From Sulfuriroseicoccus oceanibius (GTDB lineage Bacteria; Verrucomicrobiota; Verrucomicrobiia; Verrucomicrobiales; SLCJ01), in NCBI RefSeq assembly GCF_010681825.2, contig NZ_CP066776.1:1798001-1862000 (forward strand): a stretch of DNA of 64,000 nucleotides, in the 5' to 3' direction. A program made the translations under genes and the position numbers. Under the pieces are notes generated by a model that had not been told where the DNA came from, ran no database searches, and saw nothing but the letters and a program-made list of their open reading frames with translations. This document shows, piece after piece, positions 8,305-17,185 of the stretch. Position 1 is the stretch's first letter, and every line of letters starts with the position of its first letter.

Positions 8305-11300
8305 CTAATTGGAGGAGAGGGCGCGTTCGATGCACTCACGTCCATTTGAGGAAAGCCGTCTGACCCCAAAGAGTCTTGAGATTTCATAAGCCTGGTCATC
8401 GCCTTGGATGTGCTTCGAGGCCAAGAGGATTTCTTCAGGGGCGATATGTTCGATTTTGCGGGTGCTGTCCTCGCAGACAGGGACACGGGGTGAAGATAGA
8501 GAGGCTTTCGATGCCTCGTCTATCCAAATGAAGGAACTTGAATCTCCATCCGAGCTGGTATGGAAGTGCTCGTCCACAATTGAAAAAATTCTCTCCCTGA
8601 TCAGTCGTCCGGATCGTTTGAATCCATGAACCCGGGCGATACGATTGACCAAAAGGTCGTCGGCAATTGGAGCCTCTGTCTTCAAGGTGTGCTCGATGAG
8701 CTCTTTCAGAACTGGTGTGTAGAGTTCATCGTGAAAAAGCTCGGGGTCGAGTTTGCTTTCAAAGGCAGCGAAGTCCGTTACTACGTATTCCACCGGTCTG
8801 GCGATTGTCTGTGATTCTTGGGGAGTGGTGGTTTTCGTAGTGACCGGGCTCTCTTCTGCAGGGATGGTATCCACCGCATTGCAGGCGATTTTCTTCAGTG
8901 GAAGGAGCTCCTCCGGCTGCTCGGTATCAGTAGTATCGAAAGCGTTGGTATCCCTGAACTCCAAGATCTTGGATTCAGTTTTCAGCTTGTCCGCTTCGAG
9001 TAACTCACGGATAGCCGTGTCGAGACGTTCTATCTCGGCTTCCTGGTTGACGAACCAATCGGTTGACCACACACGCAGTAGCTTCCAACCGAGCCCTTCG
9101 AGAACAGAGGCCCTCACTTTATCCCTGTCTCGAGCAGTAGCCGCGCTGTGGTAGGTAGCTCCGTCGCATTCGACGCCCACCAAGAAATCTCCCGGGCGAT
9201 CAGGATGCACGATGCCCAAGTCGATCCGGAAGCGGGAGACTCCGACCTGAGGGACGATTTGCCAACCCTTCTCTTCCAAGCGTCGGGCAACGGCTTCTTC
9301 GAATGGGGAATCATATCCGCCGACTGAGCCTTTTACCGCCTCGGCCAGGGCACGAGGGCCGCGTTCAGCAAACTCCAGGAAGTGTTTCAGGTCCTTGACT
9401 GCGCGTGCACTGGTACGGTTCAGGTCGATCATTGAGGGGTCGAACGAGGTGAAAACCTTCATTTCGCGGCGTGATCGCGTGAGTGCGACGTTGAGTCGGC
9501 GTTCGCCACCGTCCCGGTTTAGTGGACCGAAATTCATCGACATGGTCGGCGATCCTGGCTCGGTCGGACCATAGCCGATACTCAGGAGAATGAAGTCCCT
9601 CTCGTCACCCTGTACGGTTTCCAGGTTCTTCACCACGACTGGCTCGGTGCGGTCCGGGCTGAAGAACGGTTCTATTTCGGGTTGCTTTCGTCTGGCATCA
9701 TCCAAGAGGTCTTCGATCAGTCGCTGCTGGTCGGCATTCAAGGTGATGACACCGAGCGAATAATCTGCGGCAACAAACTCTGGATCGGTCAGTAGGCGAA
9801 CCACTTCAGCCACGATGGCCTTGGCTTCGTCCTGGTTGGTTCGAGCCTTGCCCTTTGCATAGACACCATCGACGCGTCTCCATGTGACAGCACTCTCACG
9901 TGTCTCTGCGGCGGGGAAAGTGATCAAGTTGCCGCCGTAGTATTGGTGGTTGGAAAATGCGATCAGGCTCTCGTGACGGCTTCGGTAGTGCCAGGACAGG
10001 CTATGGCGTGGAATCCCGACAGCCAGACATTCATCGAGGATGCTCTCCATGTCGTCCTCAACACTGCCGTCGAAGTCGCTATCGCCACTGGCGCGTTGGA
10101 AGAAGTTGGTGGGGGGCATTTGTTTTGGATCACCCGCTACGATCACTTGTTTTCCCCGGGCGATCGAACCCACCGCATCCCACGGTGCAATCTGGGAGGC
10201 TTCGTCGAAGATCACCAGATCGAACAACTCTTGGTCGGCAGGCAGGTACTGGGCGATCGAAAGCGGGCTCATGAGCATGCATGGTGCCAGATAGCCGAAA
10301 GCACTACCCATTTCAGATGCCAGCTGGCGGAGAGGTTTGTGGCGGCGCTTTTTCTGCAGTTCATGCTTCAAGATGCCGTAGCCGTCCTTTTTGCCGACTT
10401 CTGTTTTGGACGGGAGGCGTCCAGCGAGCACGGTGCGGGTGTACTCTATGCTAAGGCGAGCGACCTCATCGTCGATCTTGCGGAATTCATCGATGCTGTC
10501 CATGTGCTCGACGGCAACGAAGTCACGCAGGATGGGCTCGCGATCGATTGATTGGGCGGCAAACCATTTGCTATAGGCTGCCAGGAAGGACGGCTCGACC
10601 TCACCTTTCGGCAAGCTGCCGTTCTCCGCCGCAACTATGAGGGGTTGCAGGCCAAGTGAGAGCGCATCTTGACGGACCCTTTGCCAAGTACACCATGACT
10701 TGAGCTTGTGTTCGTTGTCCGTGATGGCGCTACAGCTTTGATCCAATGCATCGAAGGAGGGAATCTCGTCATTGGCTATCCCACACAAGGTGGTGAATTG
10801 GTCAAAAGCGATGCTGTATTCTTCTAATGCTTGAGCCAGTCGGGCTGTCGCTTGGCTGATGCTGCCTTCTGGTGAGAGCATCATATTGGCATCCACGACG
10901 ATCCTGCGCGTAGCAGATGACAAGTCGACGTACTCATCAGGCTCGGTAGCCAGTGAGGAGAGTTTGCCCCGGAGCGCGGTGCTCAATTTCAGGGCTTCTG
11001 CCAATTGCTTGGTATCTGACTTGAGGAGGTTGAACCCTGGTACGTCATTCAGCAGCTTATCCAGCCCACTGACTTTCAGGTGTATCTCCCTCAATCGTCT
11101 GAGGTGTGGGAGATCGGATGGAACATCGGGTACACCACTACAGCCTCCGGCTTGGGCTAGTTGCTTTGCCACCTTCTTCTTCGCGAATAGGGCAAGGATC
11201 AGGAATTTGCCCTGCGCCTCGTTCCATGCGCTCTCGATCTGCTCGATGTTTACTTTGGCTGGCGCATCCGCGGAATAGGGGACAGAGAGGTTCTTTAGTA

Positions 11301-14157
11301 GCCTCTGGTATTCATCCAGCAGAGGAATCAACTCATCAATTGCAGCAGACTTCTTGTTGATGTCCGGGCTGAATGCAAAATTGAGATCCCATTCATAAGT
11401 GAGCAGGACGGTTTTGATGAAGTCCAATAGCTTACTGGTAGCTTCGTGGTCGTTCGCTTCCAACTTGAGGTTGCAGCTCGCCAGTACCTTGTCCCTGGCA
11501 CCGCGCAGATTTTCGGCTTTTTGGGGCAGGCGTTGGGCGTGACTGAGTACAGACTCCTGCCACTGGTTGGACCATTCCTTATGCGTGATGATCGAGAAAT
11601 CCGCAGGGCACGCAGAGAATGATTCCAGGTTGAGGTCAAGTCTTCTGGCAACCTCACGCATCTGATCGAATGTGTCACGGTCGTGAACAGTCCCGGCATG
11701 CCACTTGAGTGCAGGTGTGGCACTGGAATGGTCTCTGGCAACGATACCGATGGCTTGATGGACGCTCATTCCATTGGGATGCCGCTCATGGAGACACTGG
11801 CTGACTTTGTTGAGTCGGTCACGTAAAGTGCGCAGGCGCGTGGTTTCTGCGTCCCATTTGGATTGGCTCAGGTCTCCGCGTACTTCCCATGCTCGGTCAA
11901 GTTGCTGCAGGATCTCCATTTTGGAGGTGTTGTTCGAATGCACCTCAAGACAGAAATCGCCCAGCCCTCTCTCTTCGAGTCGACGGTATACCACTTCCAA
12001 TGCCGCCATCTTTTCCGCGACGAAGAGAACACGACGGCCCTGAGAAATGTTGTGAACGATCATGTTGGCGATCGTTTGTGATTTGCCTGTGCCTGGGGGG
12101 CCGTCCAACACGAAGTGAGAGCCTTGACCCGAAGCAACCACGGCGGCTAACTGGGAGGAATCTGCGGGCAACGGGGCGAACAAGGATGATGGGTCTACTT
12201 TCTCATCCAGTTCATGTTCCTTTGGATATTCACTGTTGCCTTCAAACCCCTCTTGGCCACGCTCGATCAAGTGCTTGACCACAGGATTCTCGAGGAGTTG
12301 CTCCCGGCGATCCACCAGGTCTTTCCACATGAGGTATTTGGCGAATGAGAAGGTGCCTATGGCCGTATCGGTGGTGACCTCAAATCCGGCGATGTCCTTC
12401 ACTGCAACCCGGACATGATTCCAGATACCTTCCACATCGATGCCGCTCGCGTCTTCGGGGAGGTCGCCGTCCAAGCCCGGGATGTGAAGGTCGAAGTCTT
12501 GGCGCAATAGCTCCAGTAAGGTGAGGTTGAAGCGGGGCTCGTCCTCATGGCTGGTCATCACCACTCCGGAGAGTGCACTTCTACGCGTCAGGGTGACTGG
12601 GTAAAGGATGAGTGGGGCGCGATAGGTGCGTGGGTCTTCTGCGCTTTTCTTCCAGTTGAGGAAGCCCAGTGCGAGGAAAAGTGTGTTGGCTCCACCTTCA
12701 GCAAGGTCGGAATTTGCCTTTCGGTAGAGATCGATCAACGACGCCTCAAGCTTCTTCGCGGGCAGTGGGGAAAGTACTTCTCTGGAAGCCAAAGCATCCA
12801 AGGCGTATTGCTTGGTCAGATCTTCGTTGTTTTGCTGGCCGTAGAGTTCGACGTCGCGACCTCCTGCGGACAGGTCAGGCGTGGCTGAGATTTTGATTGA
12901 TTTGCCTGCTGCAAGCATATCCTCCAAGGTGCCGGGGGCTGGGCAGGTCAAAGGGATGTGTTTGCTGTTCGGCGGGAGATGCAGCAATCGGTTTCTTGCT
13001 GTGAGATCAAGTAGCTTGCGCTGCCATTGAGTAATGCGGTCGTCTGGAGTTTCCGCAGTGGTGGTGATTTCAATATCGATCGGCGGCAGGACTGGCGCTT
13101 CTTCCAAAGCATCTGAAATCTCTTGCTTCTCAACGTGCTCCGCTTGCTTGGCAATTGGTGACGCTAACCCAAGCGGCTTGATACGGCGCATGCGGGCGCG
13201 ACGAATATCAATCGCCATGTGGAACTCGTCATCGTTAAGCTTCGCTTCGGCATGTTTGACCGCCTTACTGAAGGGCGGTGTGGGCGACTTGGTTACCAGC
13301 GTGGTCTCAAATACCAGGATCTCCTTCAACTCGACTCGCTTTCGCACAGCCATGGCCTCCTCGATGGTCAGTTGGGTGAACTCCTGAGGTTGCAACCAGA
13401 CACCAACAAAGGCATGCCCTTCCGTGATCACGATGAGGGGATTGAGGCTGGCCTGTTCCAGAGCAGCTGCGAACAGCATGGAACTGTCCAAGCAGGTGGC
13501 CAGACGACCTTCGAGTATGGCTCCCGGGGTGCGGACCTTTTGTCCTGATGTCTCGAAGCTCGCGGGGGGCAGGGAGTAGCTTAGTTGGAGTCCAGCCACA
13601 GCGGACCATATTGCCGAGGTGATTTCCCAAACCCTGCTGCGTGAGCGGTCCTCATAGCCGTTGATGGAGTCGTTCTTGCCTGCCCGGCGCAGGGTGTCGC
13701 TGGCCATCTTCAAGACTTTGTCGATGGCTGGATCGTTCGGCATGCAGAATGCGGGAAGCAACTCGGGCATCGACGCGGTGCCGCCCCAATGGGTCTTTGC
13801 CAGCAACTCCACAGGGTAGGATTCACTCGCTACCTTTTCTCCATCGACATCCTCCTTACATACCTCGATGACAACATCCCCGCTGACGCCTTCGGTCAAG
13901 TCCGCCAGCATCCCGGCATTCAGTTTGACATCTCTTTCAGGTAACCGGATCCTCGAACCGGGCTCGATCCGATCGACGCGCCAGATCTTGGTCTCTAGAA
14001 ATCCAAGGTCGCTCTTGAGCACGATCACCAGATCCTCCATGACCTCTTCCCCCTTGTTTTCAAGGTCGAGTTCCAACAGAAGGGGGACGGAGTTCTGGTG
14101 CGAGGCAAAGCCGACTTTTTTAGCAACGGTGGCTGTGATTTCCAAGGACGTGTTCAT
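8305..14157 (-). CDS. Giant transglutaminase-like/DUF4011/SF1 helicase/Vsr-like/DUF3320 protein
   Basis: 1950 residues. In order: an N-terminal beta-rich region (1-110); a transglutaminase-like region with C222 in ATCLDSSM and H248 in EGHAFVGVW; a DUF4011 signature around 376-394 (TQWQRKLLDLTARNRLLHL); Walker A GPPGTGKSQ at about 686-694; a long helical insert (700-1250); DEASQ at 1318-1322 and GDPKQMPP near 1342-1349; late SF1 motifs TVQGDE and LNVALTRSR; a Vsr/MTES_1575-type nuclease at about 1615-1705 with D1647 and E1663-C-D; and a DUF3320-like C-terminus (1790-1950). Such COG1112 helicases are known in defence islands. Its nucleic-acid target is unknown. It lies between a GIY-YIG nuclease gene and hsdR on one strand. 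All key motifs look intact. Confidence 0.88.
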   Translation of the reverse strand: MNTSLEITATVAKKVGFASHQNSVPLLLELDLENKGEEVMEDLVIVLKSDLGFLETKIWRVDRIEPGSRIRLPERDVKLNAGMLADLTEGVSGDVVIEVCKEDVDGEKVASESYPVELLAKTHWGGTASMPELLPAFCMPNDPAIDKVLKMASDTLRRAGKNDSINGYEDRSRSRVWEITSAIWSAVAGLQLSYSLPPASFETSGQKVRTPGAILEGRLATCLDSSMLFAAALEQASLNPLIVITEGHAFVGVWLQPQEFTQLTIEEAMAVRKRVELKEILVFETTLVTKSPTPPFSKAVKHAEAKLNDDEFHMAIDIRRARMRRIKPLGLASPIAKQAEHVEKQEISDALEEAPVLPPIDIEITTTAETPDDRITQWQRKLLDLTARNRLLHLPPNSKHIPLTCPAPGTLEDMLAAGKSIKISATPDLSAGGRDVELYGQQNNEDLTKQYALDALASREVLSPLPAKKLEASLIDLYRKANSDLAEGGANTLFLALGFLNWKKSAEDPRTYRAPLILYPVTLTRRSALSGVVMTSHEDEPRFNLTLLELLRQDFDLHIPGLDGDLPEDASGIDVEGIWNHVRVAVKDIAGFEVTTDTAIGTFSFAKYLMWKDLVDRREQLLENPVVKHLIERGQEGFEGNSEYPKEHELDEKVDPSSLFAPLPADSSQLAAVVASGQGSHFVLDGPPGTGKSQTIANMIVHNISQGRRVLFVAEKMAALEVVYRRLEERGLGDFCLEVHSNNTSKMEILQQLDRAWEVRGDLSQSKWDAETTRLRTLRDRLNKVSQCLHERHPNGMSVHQAIGIVARDHSSATPALKWHAGTVHDRDTFDQMREVARRLDLNLESFSACPADFSIITHKEWSNQWQESVLSHAQRLPQKAENLRGARDKVLASCNLKLEANDHEATSKLLDFIKTVLLTYEWDLNFAFSPDINKKSAAIDELIPLLDEYQRLLKNLSVPYSADAPAKVNIEQIESAWNEAQGKFLILALFAKKKVAKQLAQAGGCSGVPDVPSDLPHLRRLREIHLKVSGLDKLLNDVPGFNLLKSDTKQLAEALKLSTALRGKLSSLATEPDEYVDLSSATRRIVVDANMMLSPEGSISQATARLAQALEEYSIAFDQFTTLCGIANDEIPSFDALDQSCSAITDNEHKLKSWCTWQRVRQDALSLGLQPLIVAAENGSLPKGEVEPSFLAAYSKWFAAQSIDREPILRDFVAVEHMDSIDEFRKIDDEVARLSIEYTRTVLAGRLPSKTEVGKKDGYGILKHELQKKRRHKPLRQLASEMGSAFGYLAPCMLMSPLSIAQYLPADQELFDLVIFDEASQIAPWDAVGSIARGKQVIVAGDPKQMPPTNFFQRASGDSDFDGSVEDDMESILDECLAVGIPRHSLSWHYRSRHESLIAFSNHQYYGGNLITFPAAETRESAVTWRRVDGVYAKGKARTNQDEAKAIVAEVVRLLTDPEFVAADYSLGVITLNADQQRLIEDLLDDARRKQPEIEPFFSPDRTEPVVVKNLETVQGDERDFILLSIGYGPTEPGSPTMSMNFGPLNRDGGERRLNVALTRSRREMKVFTSFDPSMIDLNRTSARAVKDLKHFLEFAERGPRALAEAVKGSVGGYDSPFEEAVARRLEEKGWQIVPQVGVSRFRIDLGIVHPDRPGDFLVGVECDGATYHSAATARDRDKVRASVLEGLGWKLLRVWSTDWFVNQEAEIERLDTAIRELLEADKLKTESKILEFRDTNAFDTTDTEQPEELLPLKKIACNAVDTIPAEESPVTTKTTTPQESQTIARPVEYVVTDFAAFESKLDPELFHDELYTPVLKELIEHTLKTEAPIADDLLVNRIARVHGFKRSGRLIRERIFSIVDEHFHTSSDGDSSSFIWIDEASKASLSSPRVPVCEDSTRKIEHIAPEEILLASKHIQGDDQAYEISRLFGVRRLSSNGRECIERALSSN

Positions 14158-14260
14158 GATGTTTGGATGCGTTGGGGGCTCTCTTACGCCAGTTGGTGCA
14201 GGATGAACTTTCAGAGGCTAACAGAAAGTATCTGGATGTCGTGCAAGGGGGAGGGTGGGG

Positions 14261-15148
14261 TTATGCGTTGATGAGTTCTTTGGGCTGTTGGGATTGGCGT
14301 TTCACATCGTCCAGCGTTTTTCCATCTTCGGTCTTCCACTCGATCCAGCCGTTGGCCGAGCGGCCCTTCAGTGCGATGGCCGCCGCGCTGGGCGAGGCGA
14401 ACAAATGATCCTTGGTGAAGGTGAGCGAATCGCCATCGACCTCCACCACGTCCGATGCGATGATCTTCTCCCGCCATTTTTCGGTGCTGGTGTCCTTGAT
14501 CGACTTCACGCTGGAGCGGCGTCCTTTGGATCCCTTGAGGACGACAAATCCCTCCGTGTTGTAGATTCCGACGCCTTCGGTTCCCGGGCCTTTGCAGTAG
14601 AATTTCTGTTCGCTTTCCGAGCCACTTTCGGGCGTGACCAAGGGGGTGAACAGCGGATATCCGAGCGTGCCCAACAAGCTGCGAGCTGTGTCGAAGATCT
14701 CCAGGCATTCAGCCTCCAAGGGAGCTGGCGTGTGCGGTTTCGACCCGCCGTTGCCATTCTCGTCCGAGTAACGCTCCGCTTTGCGGATTTCCTGCAGGGA
14801 GAGCCACTCCAAAAACAGGCCGTGGGTCTGGGTCAGACTGTTGGTCCGGGAGATCAGTATCAGTGCCCGCTCCCAGAAATCCTTTTTGCTGTCGTTGTTG
14901 TGCTGCGAGAGGCGTTTTCGCAGTTCGCCGGTTTGCCCGACGTAGACCAGTGGCTGCTCGCCGGACTCGCCTCCCACCAGGAAGTACAACCCGACCTGCC
15001 CGCTCTCCGGCATCTTGAGGAAGTCCTGCAGCAGGCTGCGGGGAACCTCGATCACCTGGACAATGCGGGTGGTGATTTCGGCGATGCGGATGCCTCGTGG
15101 ATCCCCGTCAGGGAGGAAGATTTGGATCGTTTTGGCGTTAGGAGTCAT
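14261..15148 (-). CDS. GIY-YIG nuclease with DUF4357 domain
   Basis: 295 residues. GIY-YIG core at about 50-110: VGLYFLVGG for the first strand, YVGQTGELRKRLSQHN for the second, then a conserved helix ending in FLEWLSLQEI, whose glutamate is the usual metal ligand. The C-terminal 75 residues (LFASPSAAAIALKGRSANGW, IEWK) match DUF4357, which often follows GIY-YIG domains near restriction systems. The gene starts 15 bp after the DUF262/DUF1524 gene and ends 103 bp before the giant helicase, so the three are probably co-transcribed. Likely a sequence- or structure-specific DNA nuclease; substrate unknown. Family assignment is strong, role inferred from the neighbourhood. Confidence 0.88.
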   Translation of the reverse strand: MTPNAKTIQIFLPDGDPRGIRIAEITTRIVQVIEVPRSLLQDFLKMPESGQVGLYFLVGGESGEQPLVYVGQTGELRKRLSQHNNDSKKDFWERALILISRTNSLTQTHGLFLEWLSLQEIRKAERYSDENGNGGSKPHTPAPLEAECLEIFDTARSLLGTLGYPLFTPLVTPESGSESEQKFYCKGPGTEGVGIYNTEGFVVLKGSKGRRSSVKSIKDTSTEKWREKIIASDVVEVDGDSLTFTKDHLFASPSAAAIALKGRSANGWIEWKTEDGKTLDDVKRQSQQPKELINA

Positions 15149-15163
15149 GAGGGAAGGCTGTGC

Positions 15164-17185
15164 TCAGCTGGCTGCTGTATCGGTGTTGAGTAGTGTCGAG
15201 ATCATCTCCTCTTCGTGCTCGAGGATTGCCGCCTTGTCCCAGTTGTCAAACTGCATCATGAGGTGCTGCTTGGGACTATCGATGGAGTTCTGGGCGTAAT
15301 AGTCCTTCTTGGCCGCCGGGCTGAAGTTGCTGAGGCGGGAGTTCTTGCTGTGGCTGATCAAGCAGAGGTTGCCAAAGTAATGTAGGGAAGGATCGTCGCT
15401 CATATCCTTGACTCCCTCCATCGGTGTCTGCGGGTAGTAGTGCTCGACGGAACTGCGGAAAGTGAACTCGTAGTTTGCAATCTGCTTTTGACTGTTGTCG
15501 TTGCGGTATTTCTGCCACAGCAGGTAGTCGAGGTAGTTGAAGACCAAGTTGTTTTTGATCTTGGTGAAGCGCATTTGCGGGCTGATGTCCCCAGCGGAAA
15601 GCGTACCTGGATCCCGCTGAGGTTTTCCTTTGCGGCGATAGATCATCTCGTAATAGGAGGCTCCTTCACCTTTTACCAGATAGCGATCAAATACGAAGGC
15701 GCGAGCCACGCCCTCCATGTGTGTCAGGTACTCGCTCGCGATGACGTCAGATTCGTTGCTGAACAAATAGTTCAGAGCCGCATTGAGCCAGTGCTTGTAG
15801 ACCATGGTTGGCGTCGACACATGAAATGCGGAGAGCAGCATCAACAGGCTGCGATTGAGCTGATCATCGCCTCCGTCGAAGGTGTTTACATAGCTGCTCT
15901 TGCCAAGGGAATTACGGCTATCACCTTTGTTCCATTTGTAGCGCTTCAGGCTCCATGAATCGGATCCCTTGAGGAACTCGCGCTTGATAATGTAGTGGTC
16001 GAACAGGTGCTTACCCTTCAGTAGGTTGAAGATGAATTTCCGGCTCCTCTCAAGCGGAGCCTCCGCCTTGAGGATATGCTCCTCAAAGAGTTGAATCAGT
16101 CTCTTGTCGTCGAGTGGAACGTCATTGTCCGTGTGTGCCTGCGTACCTTCGTTGACGCTGATCCTCAGAATGTGGAGCAGGAAGTTCGGGAAGTTGATCA
16201 CCGAGTTGAAGCGGTCGGGAGTATCGTCCCCATCCTCGGTAGTTGTGCGCTCCTTTACTGGGTTGGCGATGATGTAGGACAAGGCTTTGCTCTCATCAGC
16301 GCTGCTTTCCTCGCTGTGCTGGGCTACGGTTTGACACAACTGCTCGAAGTTCTTCGGCTGCAATTCATCCCATTTCTGGTCCCCGAACAGCTCATTACGC
16401 AGCTTCGGAGAGAACCCTGACTGGGCGTATTTCTCCATGTTCGCGCAGGACTCCCAGACCAGATGCAGGGTCCGCTTCGAGCTCTCTTTGATTGCATCAT
16501 CAGGCTCTTGGTTCAGCACCTCCAGCAGCTTCGCCTTGAGCACTTCATGTTTCTCCAGCTGTTCGCCACGGCTGTTCATGATCTCAAAGTAGTGATTGAG
16601 GTCGGTATCGTCCGGGACTTGAATCCGCATGACCTGCACCTGCTCAAAGAGGAACCGCTCGAAATGTTGGAGCTTCTCCGGGCTGTTCTTGAAGGCGAGA
16701 TCCAGAGCCTCGCCGATCAGCCGGTAGCCGTTGGTGATACCGGTATTGATCTCCTCTGGCTTGAGCGCGTCACTGGGCTCCTTGTGGAAGTGACGGTTGG
16801 TGATCGTATCGAAGGTCTTCTTCGACAGCGGTCGGCTTTCGAAGTGGATCTTGGCGTCGCGGTACCACGCTGTGTTCGCAGATCCGTTGTTCTTCAGGTA
16901 CGAAGTCAGCAAGGAGAGTGTGGTAAGCCGCTGCTGGCCATCGATCGTCTCAAAGACCGTGTGCCGCGCCGAACGATCGGCTTGCCGACGGAAGACCACG
17001 AGCGAGCCGATGTAGTAGGGCCGCTGCTCGGGCATGTAGTCGATGATGTCCTGGATCAGTTGGGTGATCTCACCCTTCTCCCACGCGTAATTGCGCTGGT
17101 ACATGGGAATGAGGTAAGTGTCATCGCTCCCCAGCAGTTGCTTGACGGTAAGTTGAGTGACTTCTTCGGTGTTGCTAAACGGCAT
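15164..17185 (-). CDS. DUF262-DUF1524 (GmrSD-like) nuclease
   Basis: 673 residues. The N-terminus has the DUF262 (GmrS-like) motifs: IPMYQRNYAWEKGEITQL near residue 22-40 and TIDGQQRLTTLSLL near 80. The DGQQR box is the ParB-like NTPase motif. The C-terminus has a DUF1524 (GmrD-like, HNH-type) region with VEHYYPQTP. GmrSD enzymes are type IV, cutting DNA with modified cytosines such as glucosylated hydroxymethylcytosine. That specificity is known for the founding enzyme and only inferred here. The start overlaps the end of the preceding DUF262 gene by 11 bp, indicating translational coupling. Length is typical of single-chain GmrSD enzymes. Confidence 0.9.
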   Translation of the reverse strand: MPFSNTEEVTQLTVKQLLGSDDTYLIPMYQRNYAWEKGEITQLIQDIIDYMPEQRPYYIGSLVVFRRQADRSARHTVFETIDGQQRLTTLSLLTSYLKNNGSANTAWYRDAKIHFESRPLSKKTFDTITNRHFHKEPSDALKPEEINTGITNGYRLIGEALDLAFKNSPEKLQHFERFLFEQVQVMRIQVPDDTDLNHYFEIMNSRGEQLEKHEVLKAKLLEVLNQEPDDAIKESSKRTLHLVWESCANMEKYAQSGFSPKLRNELFGDQKWDELQPKNFEQLCQTVAQHSEESSADESKALSYIIANPVKERTTTEDGDDTPDRFNSVINFPNFLLHILRISVNEGTQAHTDNDVPLDDKRLIQLFEEHILKAEAPLERSRKFIFNLLKGKHLFDHYIIKREFLKGSDSWSLKRYKWNKGDSRNSLGKSSYVNTFDGGDDQLNRSLLMLLSAFHVSTPTMVYKHWLNAALNYLFSNESDVIASEYLTHMEGVARAFVFDRYLVKGEGASYYEMIYRRKGKPQRDPGTLSAGDISPQMRFTKIKNNLVFNYLDYLLWQKYRNDNSQKQIANYEFTFRSSVEHYYPQTPMEGVKDMSDDPSLHYFGNLCLISHSKNSRLSNFSPAAKKDYYAQNSIDSPKQHLMMQFDNWDKAAILEHEEEMISTLLNTDTAAS

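Noticed and set aside
8305-14157. Mokosh-type, BREX or DISARM component
   Set aside because: The protein shares a superfamily 1 helicase core with Mokosh but shows no kinase or phospholipase-D motif, and no pglZ, brxC or drm-type genes are nearby.
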